A program made the position numbers and the translations under genes. Under the pieces are notes generated by a model. The model saw only the letters and a program-made list of their open reading frames with translations. It ran no database searches and had not been told where the DNA came from. DNA of 64,000 bases from Amycolatopsis sp. FBCC-B4732 (GTDB lineage: Bacteria > Actinomycetota > Actinomycetes > Mycobacteriales > Pseudonocardiaceae): positions 3,248,001 through 3,312,000 of the forward strand of contig NZ_CP095376.1 in the NCBI RefSeq assembly GCF_023008405.1, read 5' to 3'. Positions 9,405-18,239 of the stretch are shown here, piece by piece (position 1 is the stretch's first letter; each line of letters begins with the position of its first letter).

Positions 9405-10412
9405 GTGTCCACGAGCAGCACCGAACCCCGGCGGGTGACGATCCACGACGTCGCCCGCTCGGCCGGGGTCTCCCGGCAGACGGTGTCGCGCGCGCTGAAC
9501 GACAAGGCCGAGATCGACGGCTCGACCAAGCAGCGCGTCCTCGACGCCGCCCGGGAGCTCGGGTACCGCCCGAGCCGCTTCGCCCGCGGCCTGGTCCGGC
9601 AGGACACCACCACGATCGGCCTGGTCGTGCCGGACCTGCTCAACCCCTTCTTCACCGAGGTCGCCTCCGGCGCGCTCGAGGCCGCCCGCGCCCGCGGCTG
9701 GCACGTCGTCGTCTACGACACGGCCGGCGATGCCGAGCAGGAACTCGCCACGCTGCGGGTGATCGGCACGCAGGTGGACGCGGTGGTCGGCTACTTCAGC
9801 CGGTCCGACGCGGACCTCGACCGCTTCACCCCCGGCATCCCGGTGGTGCTGCTCGGCCGCGAGCCGCACGTCGCGCGGTTCAGCGGCATCGCGATCGACG
9901 GCGAGGACGGCGTCCGGGAAGCCGTCGCCCACCTGGTCGGGCGTGGGCACCGGCGGATCGGGATGCTCGACCACGACGGCCGCCCCGAGCCGAGCGTCCG
10001 CCAGCTCTGGTTCCGCCGCGCCGTCGCCGAGCACGGCATCGCGCCGGCGCCCGGGTGGATCGTGCGCACTCCCCAGAGCGTCGACGGCGGGGGTGCCGCG
10101 CTCGCCACCCTGCTCGCCGCGCACCCCGACGTCACCGCCGTGTTCGCCTTCAACGACGTCATCGCCATCGGTGCCCTGCGCGAGGCCCGCCGGTTCGGCC
10201 TGCGCGTGCCCGCCGACCTCGCGGTGATCGGCTTCGACGGGCTCGCGCTCGGCACGCTCGTCGAGCCGGAGCTCTCCAGCGTCGCCCTCGACACCCGCGC
10301 GCTCGGCGCCCTCGCCGTCGAGCAGGCCGCCCGGCTCGTGACCGGTGCCGCGCCCTTCGAACCCGGCGAGCTGATCGTCCGCGCCGCCCTCCACCTGCGC
10401 GAATCCGCCTGA
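9405..10412 (+). CDS. LacI-family transcriptional regulator of the beta-galactosidase gene
   Basis: The 335-residue protein starts with a LacI helix-turn-helix (TIHDVARSAGVSRQTVSRALN, residues 12-32), a hinge helix region, and a periplasmic-binding-protein-like sugar-sensor domain (GLVVPDLLNPFF, FAFNDVIAIGAL, VIGFDG). It is expected to repress the adjacent lacZ-like gene until a galactoside binds. The GTG start at 9405 gives a normal nine-residue lead before the helix-turn-helix. The gene is 91 bases upstream of the beta-galactosidase start, and the interval holds two LacI-type operators. Confidence 0.9.
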   Translation: MSTSSTEPRRVTIHDVARSAGVSRQTVSRALNDKAEIDGSTKQRVLDAARELGYRPSRFARGLVRQDTTTIGLVVPDLLNPFFTEVASGALEAARARGWHVVVYDTAGDAEQELATLRVIGTQVDAVVGYFSRSDADLDRFTPGIPVVLLGREPHVARFSGIAIDGEDGVREAVAHLVGRGHRRIGMLDHDGRPEPSVRQLWFRRAVAEHGIAPAPGWIVRTPQSVDGGGAALATLLAAHPDVTAVFAFNDVIAIGALREARRFGLRVPADLAVIGFDGLALGTLVEPELSSVALDTRALGALAVEQAARLVTGAAPFEPGELIVRAALHLRESA

Positions 10413-10455
10413 TCCCTTGACACGCCGACGCGGCGCCACGCACACTTCCGACCGT

Positions 10456-10485
10456 CCCGTGAACGTTCACGGGAGCGTTCACGGA
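10456..10485. promoter_or_regulatory. Tandem LacI-family operators upstream of beta-galactosidase
   Basis: Positions 10456-10473 form the perfect 18-bp palindrome CCCGTGAACGTTCACGGG with the central CG pair typical of LacI-family operators. A second, imperfect copy (GGGAGCGTTCACGG, 10471-10484) overlaps its right end. Both lie between the LacI gene and the ATG at 10504, so autoregulation and control of lacZ are likely. Confidence 0.75.
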
Positions 10486-10503
10486 CCCGGTGCGAGGGGA
10501 CTC

Positions 10504-13350
10504 ATGTCGTACGTCGAAGACCCGGGCCCCGGCCGCGGGGCGGTCCCGCCGCGCGCGGCCTTCACCTCCGACGCGCCGTCGTTGCCGCTGAACGGCACCT
10601 GGCGGTTCCGGCTCTCGCCGAGCCTGGCGGCCGCTCCCCCGGACGTCGCCGATCCCGAGTTCGACGACGCCGCGTGGGACGAACTGCCGGTGCCGTCGCT
10701 GTGGCAGCTGCACGGCCACGGCGAGCCCGTCTACACGAACGTGCACTACCCGTTCCCGGTCGACCCGCCGCACGTCCCGTCGGACAACCCGACCGGCGAC
10801 CACCGGCTGCGCTTCGACCTGCCGCACGCCTGGCCGGCCGGGCCCGCGCTGCTGCGCTTCGACGGGATCGACTCGTGCGGCCGGATCTGGCTCAACGGCA
10901 CCGAACTCGGCGTCACGAAGGGCAGCCGGCTGACCTCGGAGTTCGAGGTCGGGCCGCTGCTGCGGCCGCGGGACAACGTCCTGGTGGTGCGCGTGCACCA
11001 GTGGTCGGCGGGCAGCTACCTCGAAGACCAGGACATGTGGTGGCTGTCCGGGATTTTCCGGGCGGTCACGCTGCTGTCGCGCCCGCCCGGCGGGATCGGC
11101 GACTTCTGGGTCCGCGCCGACTACGACCACACGACCGGGCTGGGCACCGTCCGGGTCGAGACCGGCGCCGACGTCGTGCTGGACATCCCGGCCCTCGGCG
11201 TCGCCGGGCACCCGGCCGCGGAGCCGCTGGAGCTGCCCGTCGAGCCGTGGAGCGCCGAGACGCCCCGGTTGTACGAGGGCACGTTGTCCACCGTGGCCGA
11301 ACGGGTGCCGGTGCGGATCGGCTTCCGGACGGTGTCCGTCGAGGACGGACAGCTCAAGGTCAACGGACGGCGGCTGCTCCTGCGCGGGGTGAACCGGCAC
11401 GAGCACGACCCCCGCACCGGACGGGTCGTCTCACCGGAGACGGCACTGGCCGACGTCCTGCTGATGAAGCGGCACAACGTGAACGCCGTCCGGACCAGCC
11501 ACTACCCGCCGGACCCGGCGTTCCTCGAGCTGTGCGACGAGTACGGCCTGTGGGTGATCGACGAGTGCGACCTGGAGACCCACGGTTTCGGCCCGCTGGG
11601 CTGGGACCGCAACCCCGGCTCCGAGCCGATGTGGGCGGACGCGTGCCTCGACCGGATGCGGCGCACGGTGGAGCGGGACAAGAACCGGCCCAGCGTGATC
11701 CTCTGGTCGCTGGGCAACGAAAGCCACACCGGGGACAACCTGGCGCGGATGGCGGAGTGGGTGCGCCACCGCGACCCGACCCGGCCGGTGCACTACGAGG
11801 GCGACCACGAGTGCTCCTACGTGGACGTCCACAGCAGGATGTACGCGACACCCGGCGAAGTCGACCGGATCGGCCGCCGCGAAGACGACAACGCGCGGCG
11901 CCGGGACCTGCCGTTCCTCCTCTGCGAGTACGCGCACGCGATGGGGAACGGGCCGGGCGGGCTGCTGGAGTACCGCGAGCTGTTCGAGAAGTACCCGAAC
12001 TGCCAGGGCGGCTTCGTCTGGGAGTGGATCGACCACGGCATCGCCGTCCCGGGCCACTTCGCCTACGGCGGCGACTTCGGCGAGCCGATCCACGACGGCA
12101 ACTTCGTCATCGACGGCCTGCTCTTCCCGGACCGGACGCCGTCGCCGGGTCTGACGGAGTTCGCGAAGGTCATCGAGCCGGTACGCATCTCCGCCGATCC
12201 CGCCGGCATCCGCGTGGCGAACCACTACGACTTCGCCTCGACCGGGCACCTCGACTTCACGTGGCTCCTGGAAGAGGAGGGGACCGCCGTCGCGCAGGGA
12301 GTTCTCGCCGTGCCTACTGTCCTTTCCGGACAGACGACGTCGGTGCCGCTCCCCTCGCTGCCCGCCGCTTCCGGCGAGTCTTGGCTGACGGTCTCGGCAA
12401 CGCTGGCTTCGGCGACGGCGTGGGCGCCGGCCGGGCACGTCGTCGGCTGGGGCCAGCTCCCGGTGTCGGCCGCCCCGGCCCGCCCGGCGCCGCCGGTGCG
12501 GGGGCCGGTGTTCCGCACGGCCGGGCAGCTCCTCCTCGGCGCCGGCGAGTTCGACGCCGTGACGGGCGTGCTGACCGCGCTCGGCGGGCACTCGCTCCAC
12601 GGGCCGCGGCTCGACGTCTGGCGCGCGACCACCGACAACGACCGCGGTTCCGCACCCGGGCCGTCGGAAGCTTCGCGGTGGCTCGAGGCGGGGCTGCACC
12701 GGATGCAGCACCGGGTCATCGAGGTCGACGCCGACGGGGACGAACTCGTGGTGCGCACCCGGGTCGCCCCGCCGGCGCAGGCGTTCGGGCTGTTCGCGGA
12801 CTACACGTGGACGGCGTTCGACGGCGGCCTGCGGCTGCGCGTGGACGTGACTCCCGACGGTCCCGTGCCGGCCACGCTCCCCCGGCTGGGCCTGGCGATG
12901 GCGCTCCCGGGCACGTTCGGCTCGGCGGAGTGGTTCGGCGGCGGCCCCGGCGAGGCGTACCCGGACAGCTGCCAGGCGGTGCGGATCGGGCGGTTTTCGA
13001 GCAGCGTCGACGGCCTGCAGACGCCGTACGTCTTCCCCCAGGAGAACGGCAACCGCACGGCGGTGCGCTGGGCGGGTTTCACGGCCCCGGACGGCACGGG
13101 CCTGCGCGTCGACGGCGAGCCGGAGTTCGGCTTCACGGCCCGCCGCTGGACGGCCGCGGCCCTGGAAGCGGCGCGGCACACCGACGAGCTGGCGTCCGGT
13201 TCACTGGTGCACCTGACGCTGGACGTGGCCCAGCACGGCCTCGGCACGGCGGCCTGCGGGCCCGGGGTCCTACCGCGGTACCGGCTCGAGCCGCGGAAGA
13301 CGTCGTTCGCGCTGACGCTGCGGCCCGTGGCGGGTGGTGTCGCAAATTGA
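10504..13350 (+). CDS. lacZ: Beta-galactosidase, glycoside hydrolase family 2
   Basis: The 948-residue protein has the LacZ order: jelly-roll N-terminal domain (LPLNGTWRFRLSP, PSLWQLHGHGEPVYTNVHYPF), immunoglobulin-like domain, TIM barrel (LLRGVNRHEHDPRTGR, VRTSHYPP) and a C-terminal beta-gal small-chain domain (VWRATTDNDRG). The acid/base Glu406 lies in LWSLGNESH and the nucleophile Glu475 in LCEYAHAMGN. No signal peptide is evident, so it acts in the cytoplasm on imported galactosides. The ATG at 10504 follows GAGGGGAC and starts at the family's usual N-terminus. No sugar transporter is next to it. Confidence 0.93.
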   Translation: MSYVEDPGPGRGAVPPRAAFTSDAPSLPLNGTWRFRLSPSLAAAPPDVADPEFDDAAWDELPVPSLWQLHGHGEPVYTNVHYPFPVDPPHVPSDNPTGDHRLRFDLPHAWPAGPALLRFDGIDSCGRIWLNGTELGVTKGSRLTSEFEVGPLLRPRDNVLVVRVHQWSAGSYLEDQDMWWLSGIFRAVTLLSRPPGGIGDFWVRADYDHTTGLGTVRVETGADVVLDIPALGVAGHPAAEPLELPVEPWSAETPRLYEGTLSTVAERVPVRIGFRTVSVEDGQLKVNGRRLLLRGVNRHEHDPRTGRVVSPETALADVLLMKRHNVNAVRTSHYPPDPAFLELCDEYGLWVIDECDLETHGFGPLGWDRNPGSEPMWADACLDRMRRTVERDKNRPSVILWSLGNESHTGDNLARMAEWVRHRDPTRPVHYEGDHECSYVDVHSRMYATPGEVDRIGRREDDNARRRDLPFLLCEYAHAMGNGPGGLLEYRELFEKYPNCQGGFVWEWIDHGIAVPGHFAYGGDFGEPIHDGNFVIDGLLFPDRTPSPGLTEFAKVIEPVRISADPAGIRVANHYDFASTGHLDFTWLLEEEGTAVAQGVLAVPTVLSGQTTSVPLPSLPAASGESWLTVSATLASATAWAPAGHVVGWGQLPVSAAPARPAPPVRGPVFRTAGQLLLGAGEFDAVTGVLTALGGHSLHGPRLDVWRATTDNDRGSAPGPSEASRWLEAGLHRMQHRVIEVDADGDELVVRTRVAPPAQAFGLFADYTWTAFDGGLRLRVDVTPDGPVPATLPRLGLAMALPGTFGSAEWFGGGPGEAYPDSCQAVRIGRFSSSVDGLQTPYVFPQENGNRTAVRWAGFTAPDGTGLRVDGEPEFGFTARRWTAAALEAARHTDELASGSLVHLTLDVAQHGLGTAACGPGVLPRYRLEPRKTSFALTLRPVAGGVAN

Positions 13351-13387
13351 GACCCCGGGACGCGCCCGGATGCGGTGTCGTTGGAGG

Positions 13388-13981
13388 ATGTCCGCTGCCA
13401 CGACGACCCCTTCGAGCGCCCGCCGGCTGGCCACCCCGGGTGCGCTGGGCCTGGCCGACCTCGTCGCGATCTTCGACGACCTCCAGTTCACCCTCAAGTG
13501 CTGCGAACGGCTCGTCGCGGAACTGGCCCATCCCCGCGTCGATCCGGTGCTCGTCGAGGCGCTGTGGGTGTCGGCGCTCAACTCCTACGCCCGCTGCTTC
13601 CGCACCGGCGACCGCGGCATGGGCCTGACGGTGGCCGACGTCGAAGCCACGGAGGTGCCGGGCGAGACCGCCGAGTGGCACGCGCTGCTCGGCCGGATCC
13701 GGGACTTCTCGCTCGACGGGGCGGTCAACCCGCGCGAGACCTACTCGGTGGGCGTCTCACAATCCCCGGACGGAGCGGCGTCCGGCGTGGTCATCACGTC
13801 GGCCGCGCGGCCGCTGGTGGACGACGTCACGGTCCGCCAGACCGGGCGGCTGGCCTTCGAGCTGAGCCGGCTGGTGGACGAGCGGATCAAGGAACACCAG
13901 CGGAAAGTGTTCGAAGCGGCTTCGAAACTGACCTCCGCACAGCTCGCGGCGTTGCCCGCTATCGAGGTCACGTCTCAATAA
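13388..13981 (+). CDS. Hypothetical protein of unknown function
   Basis: The 197-residue product is not recognised. It looks soluble and mostly helical: an Ala-rich N-terminus, a helical block with LVAIFDDLQFTLKCCERLVAEL, a segment ALWVSALNSYARCFRTGDRG, the VNPRETYSVGVS motif, and a charged C-terminal helix (DERIKEHQRKVFEAASKL). Coding-like third-position bias is strong over the whole length. The ATG at 13388 sits directly after GGAGG with no spacer, so translation may instead begin at the ATG at 13370. It is downstream of lacZ but separated by its own short leader, so a shared function is not implied. Confidence 0.6.
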   Translation: MSAATTTPSSARRLATPGALGLADLVAIFDDLQFTLKCCERLVAELAHPRVDPVLVEALWVSALNSYARCFRTGDRGMGLTVADVEATEVPGETAEWHALLGRIRDFSLDGAVNPRETYSVGVSQSPDGAASGVVITSAARPLVDDVTVRQTGRLAFELSRLVDERIKEHQRKVFEAASKLTSAQLAALPAIEVTSQ

Positions 13982-14000
13982 GTCTCATTAATGCGTCTCA
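13972..14000. repeat. Three short GTCTCA direct repeats at a convergent gene junction
   Basis: GTCTCA occurs at 13972, 13982 and 13994, each followed by AT-rich bases, spanning the stop codons of the unknown gene and the convergent TetR gene. No stable hairpin or T-run is present, so a conventional terminator is not evident. Confidence 0.35.
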
Positions 14001-14696
14001 TTATTCGGCGCCGGGCAGGTGCCGATAGATCGTCGCGCGGGAGACGCCCAGCGCCGTCGCGATGTCGGCCGGGGCGTGGCCGGCGTCGTACAGGCGCCGG
14101 GCCGCCTCGATCGTCTCCGGGCTCATCACCGTCGGCCGGCCGCGGCGGCCGCGGGGGCGGTCTTCGGGCCCGGCCGCCGCGTACAGCCGGTCGACGCCGT
14201 CGAGGACCGCGGCGCGCAGCTCGGCCACCGGGGCGTCGGCGAACAGCACCACCGGGTCGCTGAGCATCGCGATCGCCTGTGCGGCTCGGACCCGCCCCGC
14301 GAGGTCCGCGTCCGGGCCCGCCACCAGGTGGTTCGCCTTGAGCATCCCGTCGCGGAAGCGCTCGAACACCGTCTTCGACGCGGTCAGCCCGAGGTCGCGC
14401 AGGTTCATCCGCAGCAGGTAGCGGTGGCCGAGCCAGACGCCGAGGAGACCTTCGATCGCCGCCGCGCGCGGGTCGGCGGCGTCCGCGGCCTTCGCCATGG
14501 CCGCTTCGAGGCCGTCCAGGAGCGGTTCGGCGAGCGCCGTGACGATGTCGGCCTTGCCGGGGAAGTGGTACAGCACCGCGGTTTTGGTGACGCCGACGCG
14601 TTCGGCCAGCTCCCGCACCGACGTCGCGTGGAAGCCGCGCTCGGAGAACTCCTCGAGCGCGGCGCGCAGGATCCGGGCGCGGGTGTCGTCGGTCAT
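14001..14696 (-). CDS. TetR-family regulator with an extra C-terminal helix-turn-helix
   Basis: The 231-residue protein begins with a normal TetR DNA-binding domain (RARILRAALEEFSERGFHATSVRELAERVGVTK split over residues 5-38, then AVLYHFPGK). A TetR-type ligand domain follows to about residue 170. The last 40 residues form a second helix-turn-helix of resolvase/Hin type (ETIEAARRLYDAGHAPADIA, then LGVSRATIYRHL), joined by an RGRRGRP linker like that before resolvase helix-turn-helix domains. It is divergent from an FAD monooxygenase gene, with two palindromes in the 88-bp gap, and probably represses that gene and itself. The double DNA-binding layout is unusual for TetR proteins. Confidence 0.85.
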   Translation of the reverse strand: MTDDTRARILRAALEEFSERGFHATSVRELAERVGVTKTAVLYHFPGKADIVTALAEPLLDGLEAAMAKAADAADPRAAAIEGLLGVWLGHRYLLRMNLRDLGLTASKTVFERFRDGMLKANHLVAGPDADLAGRVRAAQAIAMLSDPVVLFADAPVAELRAAVLDGVDRLYAAAGPEDRPRGRRGRPTVMSPETIEAARRLYDAGHAPADIATALGVSRATIYRHLPGAE

Positions 14697-14716
14697 CGCC
14701 CGAGCCTAGCTCCTTG

Positions 14717-14763
14717 CCTGACCGCCGGACAGGAGCGTACGGTCGGGACTGACCGATGGTCAG
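14717..14763. promoter_or_regulatory. Two dyads in the TetR/monooxygenase divergent promoter
   Basis: CTGACCGATGGTCAG at 14749-14763 is a perfect 6-bp-arm palindrome with a 3-base centre. A related imperfect dyad, CCTGACCGCCGGACAGG, lies at 14717-14733. Sharing the CTGACC half and sitting between divergent genes, both are candidate TetR operators. Confidence 0.65.
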
Positions 14764-14784
14764 GACCTTGATGGGGGTAGCACC

Positions 14785-15921
14785 ATGACCGAACAGACCG
14801 CACTGATCTCCGGCGCGGGCGTCGCCGGGCCGACGCTGGCGTACTGGCTGGCCCGCGCGGGCTTCCGGCCGACCGTGGTCGAGCGCGCCGCCGGGCTGCG
14901 CTCGAGCGGCAGCCCAGTGGACGTACGCGGGCTGGCGTCGCGCGTCGCCGAGCGGATGGGCATCACGGCGAAGCTGCGCGCGGCGAGCACCGACGCGACG
15001 GCGCTGACGTTCGTCGACGACGCGGGACGGCGCACCGGCCGCATCGCGCTGGGCGGCGACGGCGGCATCGAGTTGCCCCGCACCGACCTCGCGGCGATCC
15101 TGCACGAGGCCGCCGCCGAAGACGCCGAGTTCGTCTTCCACGACTCGATCACCGAACTGCGCCAGGACGGCGGCGGCGTGGACGTCACGTTCGAGCGGGG
15201 TGCGCCGCGGCGCTTCGACCTGGTGATCGGCGCGGACGGCCTCCACTCGAACGTGCGGCGGCTGGCGTTCGGGCCGGAGCACGCGTTCGTCGAGCACATG
15301 GGCGTCTACATCGCGACGCTGCCGCTGGCGGAGCCGCCGGCCGACCGGACGGAGCTGGTGATGTACAACTCGCCCGGCCGCGCGGTGGCGGTCCACCCGT
15401 CCCGCGGCCACGGCATCGCGGCCTTCATGTTCCGCGGTGACGCCGTGCCGGGGTTCGACCACCGGGATTCGGCGCTGCACAAGCGCATGCTCGCGGAGGC
15501 GTACGAGGGTGCCGGCTGGCGGGTGCCGGAGCTGCTGGAGCGCGTGCTCGAGGCGGACGACCTGTACCTGGACTCGGTGAGCCGGGTCCGGATGGACACC
15601 TGGGCAGCGGGCCGGATCGTCCTAGCGGGTGACGCGGCATCGTGCGTGTCGTTGTTCGGCGACGGTTCGACGTTGGCGATGGCGGGCGCGGACACGCTGG
15701 CCGAGGAGCTGGGCCGGACTCCGGGCGACGTCGTGTCGGCGTTCCGCCGGTACGAGACCGCGCACCGCAAGCTGGTGGAACCCAAGCAGCGCAACGTCTC
15801 CACGGCGGCAGCCCTGCTGATCCCGGCCACGCGGCGCGGCTTGGCGGCCCGCAACTTCGGCACGCGGCTGCTGCCCCTGGTCACGGCGGCCCGGAAGCTG
15901 GTGCCGGCCCGGGCGGCCTGA
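14785..15921 (+). CDS. FAD-dependent monooxygenase (PHBH fold)
   Basis: The 378-residue protein is a class A flavoprotein monooxygenase. It has the N-terminal Rossmann motif SGAGVAGPTLAYWLARAG (residues 9-26), the central LVIGADGLHSNVR (DG motif) and the GRIVLAGDAASC (GD motif, about residue 275). Such enzymes use NAD(P)H and O2 to hydroxylate aromatic compounds or antibiotics of the tetracycline and rifampicin type. The substrate cannot be read from sequence. ATG at 14785 follows a weak GGGGGT signal. The divergent TetR gene and operators indicate induction by a small molecule, consistent with detoxification or catabolism. Confidence 0.85.
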   Translation: MTEQTALISGAGVAGPTLAYWLARAGFRPTVVERAAGLRSSGSPVDVRGLASRVAERMGITAKLRAASTDATALTFVDDAGRRTGRIALGGDGGIELPRTDLAAILHEAAAEDAEFVFHDSITELRQDGGGVDVTFERGAPRRFDLVIGADGLHSNVRRLAFGPEHAFVEHMGVYIATLPLAEPPADRTELVMYNSPGRAVAVHPSRGHGIAAFMFRGDAVPGFDHRDSALHKRMLAEAYEGAGWRVPELLERVLEADDLYLDSVSRVRMDTWAAGRIVLAGDAASCVSLFGDGSTLAMAGADTLAEELGRTPGDVVSAFRRYETAHRKLVEPKQRNVSTAAALLIPATRRGLAARNFGTRLLPLVTAARKLVPARAA

Positions 15922-16001
15922 GCCCGACACCTCCGACGCCGGGCCGGCGGGCGCCGACCTGCCCGACACTGGATCAGCGACGTCGGCTCCGACGCCGGTC
16001 C

Positions 16002-16275
16002 GACAACCCCGCGGCCCACCCAACACCGGACCGGCAGCCCGCGGCCCACCCAACACTCAGCCCGCAGCCCGCAGCCCACCCAACACCGGTCCGACAGCAC
16101 GCGGCCCACCCAACACTGGGCCGACAGCCTGCGGCCCAGCCCAACACTGGACCGACAGCCCGCGGCCCAGCCCAACACTGGACCGACAGCCCGCAGCCCA
16201 CCCAACACCGGTCCGACAAGCCCGCGGCCCACCCAGCAGCGGACCGACAGCACGCGGGCCGGTCCACTCGCGGGC
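16002..16275. repeat. Tandem 30/31-bp repeat array, eight full units plus a degenerate one
   Basis: Units begin at 16002, 16033, 16063, 16093, 16123, 16154, 16185 and 16215, with a decayed ninth at 16246. Each unit reads roughly GACAGCCCGCGGCCCACCC followed by AACACYGGNCC. Lengths alternate between 30 and 31 bases, so no reading frame is kept and the array is unlikely to encode protein. Adjacent, weaker relics reach about 16335. It fills the gap between the monooxygenase and Nudix genes; units are too similar and lack spacers, so it is not CRISPR. Confidence 0.85.
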
Positions 16276-16475
16276 CATCGGACCGGCGGTCACCAGCCGG
16301 TCCGATGCCGGCCTCGCCCGCCCAACGCTGAGCCGGTGGCCCGTCACAGGTGCCCCGCCGGCCAGCGGCAGACGCGGGTTCAGCGTGGATCCGGTCTGCC
16401 GCACGGCCCGCACGGCGGCTGCCGGCCTGCTCCGGTTCCGGCGGAGCAGCCCAGCCTCAGCCGGCTCCATCCCGG

Positions 16476-17153
16476 TCAAGCCCGCAGCATCGGCGGGTAC
16501 AGCAGCTCCGCCCTCCCCCGCCGGTACAGCTGCGCCGGCCGGCCACCGTCGCGGGTCGTCGTGCGGCCGGTCGGGGTCAGCAGACCCTCCGTCCCCGTCA
16601 CCTTCCGGTGGAAGTTCCGCGGATCCAGCCGCGTGTCCCAGACCAGCTCGTACACCCGCCGCAGCTCGGCCACCGTGAACTCGGCAGCGCAGAAAGCCGT
16701 GCCCAGCGGGGAATACTCCAGCTTCGCCCGTGCCCGCTCGAGACCGTCCGCCAGGATGCGGTCGTGGTCGAACGCCAGCCGCTCGGCCGCCAGCGATCGG
16801 ACCGGGGCCCACCGGGCCTCCGCCGCGTCCGTTCCGGCGAGCGGTGTCGGCAGGTCCGGCGCCAACGCCAGGTAAGCGATGGTGATCACGCGCATCCGCG
16901 GATCCCGGTCCGGTGCCCCGTACCCCGCCAGCTGTTCGATGTGGACGGTCCCCGCCGCCAGCCCCGTCTCCTCCGCCAGCTCCCGCCGCGCCGCGTCCGA
17001 CAGGTCCTCGTCGGCGCGGACGAACCCGCCCGGCAACGCCCACTCCCCTTCGTACGGCGGGACTCCGCGGCGCACCACCAGCGCGCACAGCTCGTCCCCG
17101 GTCAGGGTGAGCACGACGAGGTCCACGGTGACGGCGAACGGAGGGTGACCCAT
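16476..17153 (-). CDS. nrtR: Nudix-type regulator, NrtR family
   Basis: The 225-residue protein couples a Nudix domain to a C-terminal winged helix. The Nudix box GX5EX7REUXEEXGU is intact at residues 43-65 (GFVRADE, REL, EETGL), so hydrolysis of ADP-ribose or a related ligand may be retained. The C-terminal part (FTVAELRRVYELVWDTRLDPRNFHRKV, in two blocks) is the NrtR DNA-binding wing. NrtR proteins repress NAD-metabolism genes and respond to ADP-ribose. The divergent operon includes an NAD-kinase-fold protein and the promoter has two perfect dyads, matching that role. Start ATG at 17153. Confidence 0.87.
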   Translation of the reverse strand: MGHPPFAVTVDLVVLTLTGDELCALVVRRGVPPYEGEWALPGGFVRADEDLSDAARRELAEETGLAAGTVHIEQLAGYGAPDRDPRMRVITIAYLALAPDLPTPLAGTDAAEARWAPVRSLAAERLAFDHDRILADGLERARAKLEYSPLGTAFCAAEFTVAELRRVYELVWDTRLDPRNFHRKVTGTEGLLTPTGRTTTRDGGRPAQLYRRGRAELLYPPMLRA

Positions 17154-17170
17154 GCCACCACCCTACCTCT

Positions 17171-17224
17171 TAATCGTCATCTTGACGATTACACTCGCCA
17201 CCCCATATCGTCATCACGACGATA
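17171..17224. promoter_or_regulatory. Two NrtR-like operators and divergent promoter
   Basis: Dyad 1 (17171-17191) has perfect 9-bp arms TAATCGTCA / TGACGATTA around TCT. Dyad 2 (17206-17224) is TATCGTCATCACGACGATA with perfect 7-bp arms. TTGACG at 17182 and ATATCG at 17205 give a -35/-10 pair with 17-base spacing for the plus-strand operon, so dyad 1 covers -35 and dyad 2 covers -10 and the start site. The shared half-site is TATCGTC/TAATCGTC. Confidence 0.8.
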
Positions 17225-17237
17225 AGAGGAGGTCCCC

Positions 17238-18239
17238 ATGGCCGACATCGACCGCCGCTTCGGGTTCCGGCACCTGCGGGGTGCGCCCACCGTGCACATC
17301 CGGCACTTCCGCCGCGGCCAGCTCGCGCACGACGGCGTCGGGCTGTCGTTCTGGTACCGGCCGCTCACCGCGGTCGTCTCGGAGGTGCCGGTCGACGACC
17401 GGGAGCTGCCGCTGCTGTTCCACGCCCGCACGGCCGACTACCAGGACGTCACCGTCCAGCTCGCGCTCACCTTCCGGATCGAAGACCCGACGCTCGCCGC
17501 GCAGCGGATCGACTTCTCCATCGACCCGGACACCGGCCGCTGGCGGGGCGATCCGCTCGCGCAGATCAGCGGGCTGCTCACCGAGAACGTCCAGCAGTAC
17601 GCCGTCGAGGTCCTGACGCGCACGCCGCTGGAAACCGCGCTGGTCGACGGCGTCCAGGCGGTCCGCGACCGGATCCGCGCCGGGCTCGCCGAGGAGGACA
17701 CCCGGCTCGCGCAGACCGGCTCGGCGGTCGTCGACGTCCGCGTCGTCGCCATCCGCGCCGAGCCGGAGGTCGAGAAGGCGCTGCAGACGACCGCGCGGGA
17801 GAAGGTGCAGCAGGAGGCCGACCGGGCGACCTACGAGCGGCGCGCCCTCGCCGTCGAACGCGAGCGCGCCATCGGCGAAAACGAGCTGCAGAACCAGATC
17901 GAGCTGGCCCGGCGTGAGGAGCAGCTGCTCGCCCAGCGCGGCGCGAACGCCCGCCGGCAGGCCGAAGAGGCCGCGGCGGCGAACCGGATCGAGACCGAGG
18001 CGCAGGCGTTGCGCCGGGAACGCCTGACGCAGGTCGAGGCCGACGGCAAGCGAGCGCTCGGCGAGGCCGAAGCCGCGGGTGAGGCCGCCCGGCTGGCGGC
18101 GTACCGCGACCTGCCGGAAGGCGTGCTCACCGGGCTGGCGCTCAAGGAGCTGGCCGGGAACCTGCCGAAGATCGACAGCCTCACGGTCACCCCGGACCTG
18201 CTCGCCCCGCTGCTGACCAAGCTCGGCGTGCGGTCGTGA
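17238..18239 (+). CDS. SPFH/band-7 domain protein
   Basis: The 333-residue protein has an SPFH (stomatin/prohibitin/flotillin) fold at about residues 15-190 ([20 protein letters not shown] region, [12 protein letters not shown]) and a long charged coiled coil at about 190-290 rich in E, R, Q and A, with [19 protein letters not shown]. No N-terminal membrane anchor is visible, so it may assemble on the membrane through partners. SPFH proteins form large ring scaffolds. It has a strong ribosome binding site (GAGGAGG) and opens an operon with an NAD-kinase-like protein and three membrane proteins. Its stop overlaps the next start as GTGA. Confidence 0.85.
   Translation: MADIDRRFGFRHLRGAPTVHIRHFRRGQLAHDGVGLSFWYRPLTAVVSEVPVDDRELPLLFHARTADYQDVTVQLALTFRIEDPTLAAQRIDFSIDPDTGRWRGDPLAQISGLLTENVQQYAVEVLTRTPLETALVDGVQAVRDRIRAGLAEEDTRLAQTGSAVVDVRVVAIRAEPEVEKALQTTAREKVQQEADRATYERRALAVERERAIGENELQNQIELARREEQLLAQRGANARRQAEEAAAANRIETEAQALRRERLTQVEADGKRALGEAEAAGEAARLAAYRDLPEGVLTGLALKELAGNLPKIDSLTVTPDLLAPLLTKLGVRS

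Noticed and set aside
7607..9655. Long minus-strand frame opposite the amino-acid permease
   Set aside because: Composition is Arg/His/Asp-rich and without membrane or known motifs; the plus strand encodes a clear 12-segment permease.
15306..16253. Minus-strand frame with repeated Trp/Cys/Gly peptides across the tandem array
   Set aside because: The repeats look protein-like only because the DNA is repetitive; the frame also runs antisense through the FAD monooxygenase and unit lengths of 30 and 31 break the periodicity.
16002..16275. Possible CRISPR array
   Set aside because: Units are contiguous without unique spacers, and no cas gene is present.
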